From Sulfobacillus thermosulfidooxidans (GTDB taxonomy: Bacteria; Bacillota; Sulfobacillia; Sulfobacillales; Sulfobacillaceae): 64,000 nt of DNA. Made by a program: the position numbers and the translations under genes. This document shows positions 40,860 through 50,651 of this stretch, piece by piece (position 1 is the stretch's first letter; each line of letters begins with the position of its first letter). Location of the stretch: positions 1,488,001 through 1,552,000 of the forward strand of contig NZ_LGRO01000001.1 in assembly GCF_001280565.1 (NCBI RefSeq), in the 5' to 3' direction. The notes below the pieces were generated by a model, which was not told the DNA's origin, did no database searches, and saw nothing but the letters and a program-made list of their open reading frames with translations.

Positions 40860-43259
40860 TTGAAAGCCCTTACAACCTTGCATCCCACCCAGGAACAAGC
40901 AGCGTTTGTTGGTTTTGTTTCCGGATATCTCAGCACGGATTCATTATGTGCCATATTTGAATCGGAAAATTCCCAAGAAATATTTCACGTGGCTATTACC
41001 GATTCTGGCATTGTTCACGTGTATTGGGTCAATGGCGATGATGCCTATGCCATATTACAACAAGAGGCAGGATATCCACGTACTTCCCGGGTCCCACTAC
41101 ATTTATCCGTGACAGCCTATGGATGGGAAATCACCTGCGACGAGATCCGCATTACCGTGGATCAACAGGGTTCGTTCCAGATTCATGCCCCGTCTGGCAA
41201 CTTTGCACTCAATTCATTTCTTCGACACCATCATAGTCTGCGGTGCCAAATCTCGTCGCCTGCTTCAGAAAGTTTATTCGGCTTGGGAGAGAAAGTCGGT
41301 CCGCTCAACAAAAAGGGGCGTTTTTGGACACAATGGACGACCGATGTCGCGCCCCATGAAGATGACACCGATCCGTTGTATCAAGCGATCCCCTTTGCCC
41401 TTTTGGGACAATCCTCAGGATTTCGTGGAATATTTCTGGCCAATAGTGCAAGAAGCTACGTTGACGCCACTGATATGGAAAATTTGTGGTTTGGCGTCGA
41501 CGACGGTCCCTTAAGTTTGTATTTAATACCCGGCCCCCAAATTTCTCAGGTTGTGGCACGGTACAGTGCTTTGACCGGGCGTATGCCCCTTATGCCGACC
41601 TTTGCCTTAGGCTTCCAACAAAGCCGGTACAGCTATATGACGCAAAATGAAGTCGTGGAAATTGCCAAACAGTTTCGGCGTTGGCATTTACCACTGGACG
41701 TCATTTATCTGGATATTGACTATATGGATGGTTACCGTATTTTTACCTTTGATCCTGACCGGTTTTCCAATCCTCAAGACATGATTTCCACACTGGATGA
41801 GCTCGGAATTAGTCTGGTAACCATTGTCGACCCTGGCGTAAAATACGACGAAGACTATGCCGTCTATCAAGAAGGGCATAATCAACATCATTTTATTTCG
41901 TATCTCAACGGCCTAGAATTCCTAAGCCGGGTGTGGCCCGGTTTATGTGCCTTTCCCGATTTTGCTAAATCAGAAACTCGTCAATGGTGGGGTCAGTGGA
42001 ACGCCAGGTGGTTAGCACAGGGCATTAAAGGGATATGGAATGACATGAACGAGCCAGCATGGTGGGGATACACGGAAAATGAACGGGCATGTCATCCGGA
42101 TGAAGAAGTGGGTATTGTTCACCATACCTCAACGGGGAAGGAATTGCCGCACTATCTTGTACACAATCTTTATGCGTTATTAGAAGCTCAGGCGACCTTT
42201 GAGGGGATTGGTCGTGTATCATCCTTCAGACCTTTTATCCTGAGCCGTTCCGGTTTTAGCGGTATCCAACGTTACGCCGCCGTGTGGACGGGGGACAATA
42301 CTAGTTCGTGGGAGCATTTGGCTTTATCCATTCCCATGTGCCTCAATTTGGCATTATCCGGCGTCCCTATGGTGGGTCCGGATATTGGCGGGTTTCTCGA
42401 TAATGCCACCCCCGAGCTGTTTGCTCGGTGGATTCAAATGGGTGTTTTTTTTCCTTTTGCACGGGCCCATACCGCCATTAATACGATGCGTCACGAACCG
42501 TGGGCGTTTGGAGAGGATGTGCTTCGCATAGCACGTCGTTATATCCAATATCGTTACCGTTTACTGCCTTATTGGTATACGTTAATGTATCAAGCCCACA
42601 TCGATGGCGCGCCCATGATGCGGCCCTTGTGTTGGTATGATCCTTCGGACAGGGCGCGGAATATTGATGATCAATTTTTCGTCGGAGAGAATTTTTTGGT
42701 TGCGCCGATTATCCATAAAGGGGCAACTCGGCGCCAAGTTGTCCTTCCGCCTGGCCTCTGGTACGATATATGGAACCGTCAGTGGCTTGAAGGGCCTACA
42801 GAAATAGAGGTTGAAGCCTCGTTAGAGCAGTTGCCCCTATTTATTCGACAGGGTTCCATAATTCCTTTGGCTCCACGAACCCTCTCGACACAATATTGGA
42901 GGGATACCAGTCCTTGGCCTGCTTCGTTGTGGGTTCTTCCGGGTCATGGTCAATATGATCTATACGTCGATGATGGACGGACTACGGCTTACCAAAACGG
43001 AAGTTTTTCCTTAATTCAGTTTTTCGTGCATACGACTGCGGATTCCTTGTCAGTATCATGGCGGTGGATTCGCCACGAGTTTCACCATGATATCATGAAT
43101 CAGCCAGTAATTTTACGCATCGGACCAATCGATGGCACAATTCACCAGGTTTTCTTAAACCATAACATAGTTCCCAATAGTCGAATTCGCAATGCGATCG
43201 TCTCAATTCCCATCATGCTAACATCTGACGGGAACGTTGATGTGATTTTTTCTCATTAG
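40860..43259 (+). CDS. Glycoside hydrolase family 31, alpha-glucosidase-like
   Basis: 799 aa, usual for bacterial GH31. Begins at TTG 40860 (AAAGGAG about 10 bases upstream). The N-terminal beta-sandwich ends at the FGLGEKVGPLNKKG segment; the barrel carries LDVIYLDIDYMDGYRIFTFD, the nucleophile D395 in GIWNDMNEPA and the acid/base D479 in RYAAVWTGDN. C-terminal beta domains follow (LYVDDGRTTAYQNGSFS). No signal peptide, so intracellular. Hydrolyses terminal alpha-glucosidic linkages, perhaps for maltodextrin or glycogen breakdown. Stands alone with no sugar transporter adjacent. Confidence 0.93.
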   Translation: MKALTTLHPTQEQAAFVGFVSGYLSTDSLCAIFESENSQEIFHVAITDSGIVHVYWVNGDDAYAILQQEAGYPRTSRVPLHLSVTAYGWEITCDEIRITVDQQGSFQIHAPSGNFALNSFLRHHHSLRCQISSPASESLFGLGEKVGPLNKKGRFWTQWTTDVAPHEDDTDPLYQAIPFALLGQSSGFRGIFLANSARSYVDATDMENLWFGVDDGPLSLYLIPGPQISQVVARYSALTGRMPLMPTFALGFQQSRYSYMTQNEVVEIAKQFRRWHLPLDVIYLDIDYMDGYRIFTFDPDRFSNPQDMISTLDELGISLVTIVDPGVKYDEDYAVYQEGHNQHHFISYLNGLEFLSRVWPGLCAFPDFAKSETRQWWGQWNARWLAQGIKGIWNDMNEPAWWGYTENERACHPDEEVGIVHHTSTGKELPHYLVHNLYALLEAQATFEGIGRVSSFRPFILSRSGFSGIQRYAAVWTGDNTSSWEHLALSIPMCLNLALSGVPMVGPDIGGFLDNATPELFARWIQMGVFFPFARAHTAINTMRHEPWAFGEDVLRIARRYIQYRYRLLPYWYTLMYQAHIDGAPMMRPLCWYDPSDRARNIDDQFFVGENFLVAPIIHKGATRRQVVLPPGLWYDIWNRQWLEGPTEIEVEASLEQLPLFIRQGSIIPLAPRTLSTQYWRDTSPWPASLWVLPGHGQYDLYVDDGRTTAYQNGSFSLIQFFVHTTADSLSVSWRWIRHEFHHDIMNQPVILRIGPIDGTIHQVFLNHNIVPNSRIRNAIVSIPIMLTSDGNVDVIFSH

Positions 43260-43372
43260 GATTTTCATGCAATCTCGGAATTGTGTGAATTTATCACGCA
43301 AGCGATCCCAATAGAACGGCTATGGTATTTTATTCAATACGACGATTGATGATATGAAAGGACGTGACAATA

Positions 43373-44485
43373 TTGTCAGACCAAAATTATCGTCCCGGAT
43401 TAGAAGGGGTCATTGCCACCGAAACGACCTTATCTTATCTCGATGTAGAACAAGAACAAATCGTAATCCGCGGATATGATCTCATCGAACTCGCAACCAA
43501 AGTGGACTATTTACGTGTCGCCTATTTACTTGTCGCAGGGCATCTTCCAACAGAAACAGAATATCACGCCTTTACTGAGCAATTGACTGCTGGACAAAAG
43601 GTTCCTGAAGAAATATTCCAAATTATGGGCTCACTCGGTCCCCACACGCACCTCATGGATTCGCTACGCACCGGTCTTTCCGCGTTAGCCACATTTGATC
43701 CCGCCTTAACCGACCGTGATCTGGAGAATACCTGGCGGCAAGCCTTGATCTTGTTGGCCACCATGCCGACCATCGTCGCCAACAGCTACCATATCAAGAA
43801 TCATGAGCCGGTGATTTATCCGGATCCCACCCTGAGTTATTCTCGCAATTTCCTTAAGATGATTACAGGCCGGATACCCGACGATACCGAAACTCGAGCG
43901 TTTGATCAATTACTGACGGTATATAGTGAACATGAGATGCCCAATTCCACGTTTACGGCGATTGTCATCGCTTCAACATTATCTGATATGTATGGCGCTT
44001 TAGTGGGCGCGATTGCCTCTCTAAAAGGCACATTGCATGGTGGCGCTAATGAGGCCGTGATGAAAATGCTTTTGGAAATGCAAACCCCTGATCAAGTCGA
44101 ACCGTATCTCATGGCCAAATTAGCCAAAAAAGAACGGATAATGGGATTTGGGCACCGCGTTTATATGCGAAAGCCTGATCCCCGCGCTCTTTTGATGAAG
44201 GAATCCCTAAAAGAGCTTGTTGCCATCAAAGGGCACCACGATCTTTACGAAATGTGTGTCAAAGGCGAAGAAGTGATGCAACGAGAAAAAGGTTTATTCC
44301 CCAATTTAGATTATTATGCAGCTCCGGTCTATTATTTACTCGACGTGCCCATTGAACTGTACACGCCGATCTTTTTTGCGGCTCGTACGGCGGGTCTCGT
44401 AGCGCATGTTCGTGAACAATATGAGCATAACCGGTTATTCCGTCCCCGAGTTCTCTATACAGGACCACGGAATTTACATCCTTAA
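43373..44485 (+). CDS. prpC: 2-Methylcitrate synthase (citrate synthase family)
   Basis: 370 aa. Short type-I citrate-synthase-like enzyme: GLEGVIATETTLSYLD, IRGYDLIELA, HEMPNSTFTAIVIASTLSDMYGALVGAIASLKGTLHGGANE and MGFGHRVYMRKPDPRA (catalytic His residues in the HGGA and GHRVY segments; catalytic Asp in the DYYAAPVYYLL region). The gene precedes prpD and prpB, so it most likely condenses propionyl-CoA with oxaloacetate. Start: TTG 43373 is spaced 10 bases from AAAGGA; the in-frame GTG 43364 is too close to it. Confidence 0.9.
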   Translation: MSDQNYRPGLEGVIATETTLSYLDVEQEQIVIRGYDLIELATKVDYLRVAYLLVAGHLPTETEYHAFTEQLTAGQKVPEEIFQIMGSLGPHTHLMDSLRTGLSALATFDPALTDRDLENTWRQALILLATMPTIVANSYHIKNHEPVIYPDPTLSYSRNFLKMITGRIPDDTETRAFDQLLTVYSEHEMPNSTFTAIVIASTLSDMYGALVGAIASLKGTLHGGANEAVMKMLLEMQTPDQVEPYLMAKLAKKERIMGFGHRVYMRKPDPRALLMKESLKELVAIKGHHDLYEMCVKGEEVMQREKGLFPNLDYYAAPVYYLLDVPIELYTPIFFAARTAGLVAHVREQYEHNRLFRPRVLYTGPRNLHP

Positions 44486-44598
44486 AGACCGGGTTCAAAT
44501 ATCGGGTTCGATCCTAGTGATTTTACGGATAAGATTGTCACGGGATTTTTGAAGAGAAAGGACTGTTGTGATTGTCACATCATAAAGGTGAAGCCTCC

Positions 44599-46011
44599 AT
44601 GGTTCCTGATAGCGTGTTAACCGAAATTGCCGATTATGTTTTGACAACTCCCATCACGAGTCAAGAAGCCTATCATATGGCTAAATGGGTCTTATTTGAT
44701 GCGATGGGTTCTGGAATATTGGCTCTCAATTATCCAGAATGCCGGAAATTAATTGGGCCATGGGTCCCAGGGACCACATCTTTAGGAGGCTGCCCCATTC
44801 CCGGCACATATCTTGAACTCGATCCCATTCAAGCCGCTTTTAGCATTAGCTGTATGAACCGGTGGTTGGATTATAACGATACTTGGCTCGCGCAAGAATG
44901 GGGACACCCTTCTGACAACATTGGTGCGATTTTGGCCACGGCGATTTGGAAAAGCCAGCAGAATATGCAAGATTCTCGACCTCCCTTATCCATGCATGAG
45001 GTCCTCACGGCAATTATTAAAGCGCATGAAATCCAAGGAGTCCTTGCCTTGGGCAACAGTTTAAACCGTGTCGGACTAGATCATGTTTTGTTTGTGAAAA
45101 TTGCTTCCACCGCTCTAAGCGCCTACCTGTTAGAAGCTAACCGTCAACAAATCATTAATGCCTTGTCCAACGCATGGATTGATAACGGGAGTTTAAGGAC
45201 GTACCGCCATTTTCCTAATACGGGATCACGCAAATCCTGGGCCGCAGCGGACGCAACCAGTCGTGCTGTGCGCCTCAGTTTTTTGGCTTTAACCGGTGAA
45301 ATGGGTTATCCAACAGCTCTTTCCGCCCCCGAATGGGGTTTTAACGATGTTGTCATGCATCACAATCCTATTCGCTTGGTTCAACCGTTGAGTTCATATG
45401 TCATCGAACATGTCTTGTTTAAAATTTCGTATCCGGCGGAATTTCACGGACAAACGGCCGTAGAAGCGGCTATTCGGCTTCATCCACTGGTTTCCCAACG
45501 TCTTGATGAAATTGCTGAAATCGTTATTGAAACCCAAGAATCCGCCATGCGCATTATCAACAAAACGGGACCATTACAGAATCCCGCCGACCGTGATCAT
45601 TGTTTGCAATATATGACCGCCGTAGGTTTGTTAAAAGGCTCCTTAACCGCGGAAGATTATTTGGATGAAGCCGCCATGAATCCCGAGATTGATCGTTTGC
45701 GCGCCAAAATGACGGTTAAAGAAAACCCGCAATTTTCCCAGGACTATCTGGATCCTGACAAACGCTCTATTGCTAACGCCATTCAGATTTATTTTCAAGA
45801 TGGATCCATGACACCAAAGATTACAGTCGAATACCCTATTGGCCACCGCAACCGCCGCCACGAAGCCGAAGAACCCTTGATGCACAAGCTTCATTCGAAT
45901 TTACTATCGTGGTACGTGCCTAATAAGGTGGATCGTTTGTTGCAATTATTCCACGATCCGGACTTTGACAATATGAGTGTGCTCGAGTTTATTAAACCAT
46001 GGAAGTTATAG
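44599..46011 (+). CDS. prpD: 2-Methylcitrate dehydratase (MmgE/PrpD family)
   Basis: 470 aa from ATG 44599 (AAAGGTG upstream). PrpD family signs: [60 protein letters not shown] and a C-terminal acidic domain. Converts 2-methylcitrate to cis-2-methylaconitate in the methylcitrate cycle of propionate oxidation. Lies between prpC and prpB. No prpF/acnD-type partner is seen, fitting PrpD-dependent cycles. Confidence 0.92.
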   Translation: MVPDSVLTEIADYVLTTPITSQEAYHMAKWVLFDAMGSGILALNYPECRKLIGPWVPGTTSLGGCPIPGTYLELDPIQAAFSISCMNRWLDYNDTWLAQEWGHPSDNIGAILATAIWKSQQNMQDSRPPLSMHEVLTAIIKAHEIQGVLALGNSLNRVGLDHVLFVKIASTALSAYLLEANRQQIINALSNAWIDNGSLRTYRHFPNTGSRKSWAAADATSRAVRLSFLALTGEMGYPTALSAPEWGFNDVVMHHNPIRLVQPLSSYVIEHVLFKISYPAEFHGQTAVEAAIRLHPLVSQRLDEIAEIVIETQESAMRIINKTGPLQNPADRDHCLQYMTAVGLLKGSLTAEDYLDEAAMNPEIDRLRAKMTVKENPQFSQDYLDPDKRSIANAIQIYFQDGSMTPKITVEYPIGHRNRRHEAEEPLMHKLHSNLLSWYVPNKVDRLLQLFHDPDFDNMSVLEFIKPWKL

Positions 46012-46027
46012 CAAGGGGGTGTATCTG

Positions 46028-46954
46028 ATGGCTTGGCTTTTTGAAGAACCCTTATCGCAGAAGGATTTAGCCGAACAATTTCGTGGATTAATGCAAGGTC
46101 AACATATATTAAAAATTCCTGGCGCGCACGACGCAATGGCCGCCCTCGTAGCGAAATCCGTGGGGTTTCAGGCTTTATACCTATCGGGCGCAGCCTATAC
46201 GGCGAGCCGTGGCCTACCGGACATTGGTTTAATCAGTGCGTCAGAGGTAGCGGAGAGAGCACGAGACATCATCCGAGCGACCAATCTTCCCCTACTTGTT
46301 GATGTTGATACCGGATTTGGCGGAATTCTCAACGCTGCCCGAACCGCCCGTGAAATGGCAGAATCTCGTGTCGCTGCGATTCAAATTGAAGATCAGGATT
46401 TACCCAAAAAATGTGGTCATCTCAATGGCAAGAGCCTCATTACCGCGGACGAAATGGTGGCCAAAATTCGAGCCATCAAACAGGTGGTTCCTGACATGGT
46501 GATCGTGGCCCGGACAGACGCCTACAGCGTTGAAGGCCTGTCATCGGCCATTGAGCGCGCCACGCAATATATTCAAGCAGGAGCCGATGCCATTTTTCCT
46601 GAGTCTCTCGATTCTCCGGACAGTTTTCAGGAGATGGCACGTTCAATCCCCGCTCCATTATTGGCCAATATGACGGAGTTTGGCCGAACTCCTTACTATT
46701 CAGCACAGGAATTTGAAGATTGGGGCTACCGGATGGTGATTTATCCCGTATCATCGCTGCGTGTGGCGGCTAAAGCTTATGAACGGTTATATCAAACCTT
46801 GGCAGCGACCGGCACCCAGATCAATCTCCTAGAGGATATGCAAACCCGTCAAGAACTTTATGACCTCATTCGCTATTGGGATTACGAGTCGCTCGACGCG
46901 AATATTGCCCAAACAATCTTACCCACCTTACCTGACACGCAAAACAAAGGGTGA
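46028..46954 (+). CDS. prpB: 2-Methylisocitrate lyase (PEP mutase/ICL superfamily)
   Basis: 308 aa from ATG 46028 with AAGGGGG upstream, 16 bases after prpD. Motifs: KIPGAHDAMAALVAKSVGFQALYLSGAAYTASRGLPDIGL, DVDTGFGG (metal site), QIEDQDLPKKCGHLNGK (the KKCGH catalytic loop of methylisocitrate lyases) and VARTDA. Splits 2-methylisocitrate into pyruvate and succinate. Completes the prpC-D-B set, ending at a terminator. Confidence 0.95.
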   Translation: MAWLFEEPLSQKDLAEQFRGLMQGQHILKIPGAHDAMAALVAKSVGFQALYLSGAAYTASRGLPDIGLISASEVAERARDIIRATNLPLLVDVDTGFGGILNAARTAREMAESRVAAIQIEDQDLPKKCGHLNGKSLITADEMVAKIRAIKQVVPDMVIVARTDAYSVEGLSSAIERATQYIQAGADAIFPESLDSPDSFQEMARSIPAPLLANMTEFGRTPYYSAQEFEDWGYRMVIYPVSSLRVAAKAYERLYQTLAATGTQINLLEDMQTRQELYDLIRYWDYESLDANIAQTILPTLPDTQNKG

Positions 46955-46975
46955 CCCATATGGGTCACCCTTTTT
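46946..46975. terminator. Terminator of the prp operon, probably bidirectional
   Basis: AAAGGGTGACCCA pairs with TGGGTCACCCTTT around a short loop, followed by TT. It overlaps the prpB stop codon and lies 24 bases from the convergent pntB stop. Confidence 0.88.
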
Positions 46976-46998
46976 AAACTTCAGTAGTTTGCTCGATG

Positions 46999-48390
46999 TT
47001 ACACCTCATCCAAGGCGCGAATGATTTGGGATAAGGACGATTTGGCGTCACCGAAGAGCATCGACGTTTTGGGATTGGTGTAAAGCGGATTGTCAATGCC
47101 CGCAAAACCCGGATTCATACCACGTTTGAGAACGATGACCCGCTGCGCCTGATCCACATTTAAAATTGGCATACCATATAAGGGACTACCGGGTTGATTT
47201 CGCGCCGCAGGATTGGTCACATCGTTAGCCCCTATGACCAAAACGACATCGGTCTGCGGGAATTGTGGGTTAATCGCATCCATTTCATATAGGCTGTCAT
47301 AAGGCACGTCAGCTTCCGCCAGCAAGACATTCATATGACCGGGCATCCGTCCGGCGACCGGGTGAATACCAAATCGCACATTAACGCCACGTTCAGTCAA
47401 TTTCTCCATCAATTGCCGTACCTCTTGCTGGGCCCGGGCGACTGCCAATCCGTATCCCGGAACAATGACTACGTTGCGGGCATATGCCAAAATGGTGGCT
47501 ACATCTTCCACATTAGCGGTTTGAACCACGCCATCGCTCTCGCCAACGGCACCAGGCGCACCGCTCGCCACTTTCCCAAATGCACCAAAAATAATGTTTT
47601 GAATCGGCCGATTCATGGCCCGGCTCATTTGTTGCGTCAGAATGGTTCCAGAAGCCCCGACTAAAGCACCGGCAATAATTAACACGTTATTAGCCAGCAA
47701 AAATCCGGTTGCGGCAGCGGCTAGTCCTGTAAACGCATTGAGGAGGGAAATCACCACAGGCATGTCCGCCCCACCAATGGGAAGAACGACCAGAAATCCC
47801 AACACTGCCGCAAGAATAATGTAAATGGTTAATAATGTGAAATCTTGCGTGCCACCGGATACGCTCATATAAATACCTAAGACCACAGCGACTAACAACA
47901 AAATGCCGTTAAAAAGTTTTTGTCCGCCAAAGGTAATTGGCCGGCCACTCACCCATTCTTGTAATTTGGCAAAGGCGAGTAAACTTCCTGTAAAGCTTAG
48001 CGATCCAATCAATACTGTCAACAAAGCACTGATTGAGGCCCCTGGTGAGGAAATCCCATGGACCCAATTCGAATGAAGTTCGCCAATAGACACCAAAGAG
48101 GCTGCACCGCCGCCCATGCCATTGAATAATGCCACCATCTGAGGCATAGCCGTCATCCGTACCTTTTTGGCAGCGTATGTTCCCGCAATAGCACCTAGAA
48201 TGAGCGTCAAACCAATGAGTCCCCAGGAAAATGAGTGATAACGAATCACGGTAACGATAAAGGCAATTACCATACCACTGGCCGCGATTAAGTTTCCCGA
48301 ACGCGCTGTCGCTGGTGAACGTAAGCGCATGACGCCGAGAATGAATAAAATAGCGGTCAATAAATAGCCGACTTGCAAAAGAATATTCAT
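46999..48390 (-). CDS. pntB: NAD(P) transhydrogenase subunit beta
   Basis: 463 aa. About nine membrane helices (dII) followed by the NADP(H)-binding dIII domain: IVPGYGLAVARAQQEVRQLMEKL, RFGIHPVAGRMPGHMNVLLAEADVPYD and VVLVIGANDVTNPAAR are diagnostic. With PntA it transfers hydride between NADH and NADP+ coupled to proton movement across the membrane, usually to make NADPH. Last gene of a three-gene operon. Confidence 0.96.
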   Translation of the reverse strand: MNILLQVGYLLTAILFILGVMRLRSPATARSGNLIAASGMVIAFIVTVIRYHSFSWGLIGLTLILGAIAGTYAAKKVRMTAMPQMVALFNGMGGGAASLVSIGELHSNWVHGISSPGASISALLTVLIGSLSFTGSLLAFAKLQEWVSGRPITFGGQKLFNGILLLVAVVLGIYMSVSGGTQDFTLLTIYIILAAVLGFLVVLPIGGADMPVVISLLNAFTGLAAAATGFLLANNVLIIAGALVGASGTILTQQMSRAMNRPIQNIIFGAFGKVASGAPGAVGESDGVVQTANVEDVATILAYARNVVIVPGYGLAVARAQQEVRQLMEKLTERGVNVRFGIHPVAGRMPGHMNVLLAEADVPYDSLYEMDAINPQFPQTDVVLVIGANDVTNPAARNQPGSPLYGMPILNVDQAQRVIVLKRGMNPGFAGIDNPLYTNPKTSMLFGDAKSSLSQIIRALDEV

Positions 48391-48397
48391 CTACTGT

Positions 48398-48700
48398 TCA
48401 CTCCGTAGGCCGTTCGGCAGATTTTTTCTTAAACATGCCTAAGATTCTATCGGTGACCACATAGCCCCCGACAACATTGAGTGTCGCCAAAAATACGGCA
48501 GCCACGCTAATGGCCACATCCAATGCTCCATGGACAGACGCGGCTAAGGCAATAGCGCCAACGAGGATAATTCCGTGAATAGCATTGGTGGCTGACATCA
48601 AAGGGGTGTGTAGTACAGAGGGCACTTTAGAAATCAGCTGGAAGCCCACAAAAACAGCCAACACGAAAATATAGACTTCAATGAGCAAATGACTAGACAT
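48398..48700 (-). CDS. pntAB: NAD(P) transhydrogenase subunit alpha part 2 (PntA2)
   Basis: 100 aa with three hydrophobic segments. Contains VPSVLHTPLMSATNAIHGIILVGA, the diagnostic membrane-segment signature of the transhydrogenase alpha subunit. The split of PntA into PntA1 and PntA2 is common in many bacteria. Gaps of 7 bases to both neighbours indicate tight coupling. Confidence 0.94.
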   Translation of the reverse strand: MSSHLLIEVYIFVLAVFVGFQLISKVPSVLHTPLMSATNAIHGIILVGAIALAASVHGALDVAISVAAVFLATLNVVGGYVVTDRILGMFKKKSAERPTE

Positions 48701-48707
48701 TCAGCAA

Positions 48708-49871
48708 TCAACTCCTTACCTGTGTCATGCGTTTAGCCAATACATCATGCAAAATTTGGCCATCGCGCAGAATCATGGTACGTGCGACAATTTCGTCGCT
48801 GAAATCTAGTTCTTTCCCTTCTTGTCCCAACCCCATGGAAAATAAATGCGTCAGGAAGTTGAAAACATTGCGCGAATACAGTTGGCTGGCATGGGGAGCC
48901 AATTGGGAAGTAATATTCAATGGCGCTTCAATAATCACCCCATTGTCGGTTACCGTTCGTTCTCCGGGTCGACTTAATTCGCAGTTTCCTCCTGTCTCGG
49001 CCGCTAAATCGACAATCACAGAACCAGGCCGCATATTAGCCACCATCTCTTTGGTCACCAAAAGAGGAGCAGGTTTTCCCGGAATGAGGGCCGTGGTAAT
49101 CACCACATCTGCTTCCGCCACGGGTTTAGACAACAGTTTAATTTCTTGTTGATGAAGGTCTTCCGCCAACGCTTGGGCATATCCGTCCTGAGTTTGCTGC
49201 GTTTGAATTTCCAAGGTCAAAAAAGAGGCACCCAAACTTTCGACTTGTTCTCGCACCACGGGACGGGTATCAAACGCTTGGACAACCGCCCCAAGACGGT
49301 GGGTCGTCGCAATGGCTTGAAGACCCGCAACACCCGCTCCTAAAACCAACACATGAGCCGGGGTAATGGTACCAGCTGCGGTCATCAACAAGGGAAAAAA
49401 GCGCGGAAGTTGTTCAGCGCCAATTAAGGCGGCACGATATCCGGCTACTGTACTCATGGAGGATAATACGTCCATACTTTGAGCACGGCTTATCCGTGGA
49501 ATCGCATCCATACTAAATGCGGTCAGTTTATTCTGCAACATTAATTCAAATGTTTCAGGCGGGGATGACAAGGGCCCAAGCATACCGATAATGATGGTTC
49601 CTGGTTTTAAATAGGCATACGGTGATGACGGCCCAAAATCAGAATTTTGAACAGTCACCACAATATTCGCGGGTTTCATCCATTGGACATCCGGTTTCAC
49701 AATTTCTGCCCCTGCGTCCCGGTAGTGCTGATCGGAAAATCCAGATTCAATTCCGGCCCCCTCTTCCACAAGCACTTGATGATTTAACTTCGTGAGACGG
49801 GCAACCGTTTCTGGTACAAGTGAAACGCGGCGCTCTCGAGGGCCCCGCTCACGAGGAACGGCAATAATCAT
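48708..49871 (-). CDS. pntAA: NAD(P) transhydrogenase subunit alpha part 1 (PntA1)
   Basis: 387 aa. Opens with IIAVPRERGPRERRVSLVPETVARL, then the NAD(H)-binding dI domain: VLVLGAGVAGLQAIATTHRLGAVVQAFDTRP, VVITTALIPGKPAPLLVTKEMV and VIVDLAAETGGNCE are characteristic and separate it from alanine dehydrogenase. GGAGG lies 10 bases upstream of ATG 49871, and a 14-bp palindrome lies 19 bases upstream of the start. Confidence 0.95.
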   Translation of the reverse strand: MIIAVPRERGPRERRVSLVPETVARLTKLNHQVLVEEGAGIESGFSDQHYRDAGAEIVKPDVQWMKPANIVVTVQNSDFGPSSPYAYLKPGTIIIGMLGPLSSPPETFELMLQNKLTAFSMDAIPRISRAQSMDVLSSMSTVAGYRAALIGAEQLPRFFPLLMTAAGTITPAHVLVLGAGVAGLQAIATTHRLGAVVQAFDTRPVVREQVESLGASFLTLEIQTQQTQDGYAQALAEDLHQQEIKLLSKPVAEADVVITTALIPGKPAPLLVTKEMVANMRPGSVIVDLAAETGGNCELSRPGERTVTDNGVIIEAPLNITSQLAPHASQLYSRNVFNFLTHLFSMGLGQEGKELDFSDEIVARTMILRDGQILHDVLAKRMTQVRS

Positions 49872-49889
49872 GTTTCATATAACCTCCAG

Positions 49890-49903
49890 ACCGCACGTGC
49901 GGT
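49890..49903. promoter_or_regulatory. Palindromic operator-like site upstream of pntA
   Basis: ACCGCACGTGCGGT is a perfect 14-bp palindrome adjacent to the pntA ribosome-binding site. It could be a repressor site or a small hairpin controlling translation. Upstream, GAATATTATTC (49931-49941) is an 11-bp palindrome. Confidence 0.4.
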
Positions 49904-50651
49904 AAAATAGTCATCGACTTATTCAAAACTGCGAATATTATTCAATTTATCTCCGATTGCGAACTTCCTGTCAATATTCACGGAGAGAAAGGATACGACG
50001 GTGTGATCCTCTGTCATGATTTACCCCACCAGGTATGATTGACGATATCATAAGCCCATATGGCTGGCAATTGCTAAATCTTATTATTTCCCTATATACA
50101 GACAATCCCATGCGTTTACGGACGTGATCTCCCCGAGGATAAAGCTCGCGATGCATAAAACAGAGTTGTCATGAAACAGTGTGAGTCAAGACTAAAGAGG
50201 CTTTTAAGTTCTCTAATAAAGCTTTGTCTGTTTGCCTGGACGAACAACCCATTGTTCTTGGCGGCTTAGGCTAAAGCACCTCATTTCTCTGGCCTATGGG
50301 GGTATTCACAAACAACAATAAATTTGGTCGGCGCTCGCCTCGATCCTGCTCATCATCAAAACACTTTCTAAGGGTCCCGTGACACTTTTCTCATTCTCCC
50401 ATTCAGATTCTGCGTAAATACAGTGGACGCATATATAGATGTCTTGGAAAACAATAGCAGGGTTGATAGTGTGTCCCCTATCCTTTCTTAGCTGTCGATA
50501 GATTTGTAGAGTGGCGAAGAGAACAAGCCGTTTCCTGGAAGGGGTTTCATCTATTACTATTCATAGTAACAGGATAAGCGAGATCCAGTGGCTCGTTGCA
50601 ACCTTGAGGAAGGTATTCACCACTGAGAATAACAAATAAGGACGGTGGAAT
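49904..50651. other. 750-base gene-free spacer
   Basis: No frame with an RBS and no recognisable RNA or transposase remnant. The left end should carry the pntA promoter (A+T-rich stretch 49905-49950) and the right end that of the kinase at 50652. The middle 500 bases remain unassigned; unusually long for this compact window. Confidence 0.3.

Noticed and set aside
43373-44485. Main TCA-cycle citrate synthase.
   Set aside because: Clustered with prpD and prpB; methylcitrate synthase is more likely, although dual activity cannot be excluded from sequence.
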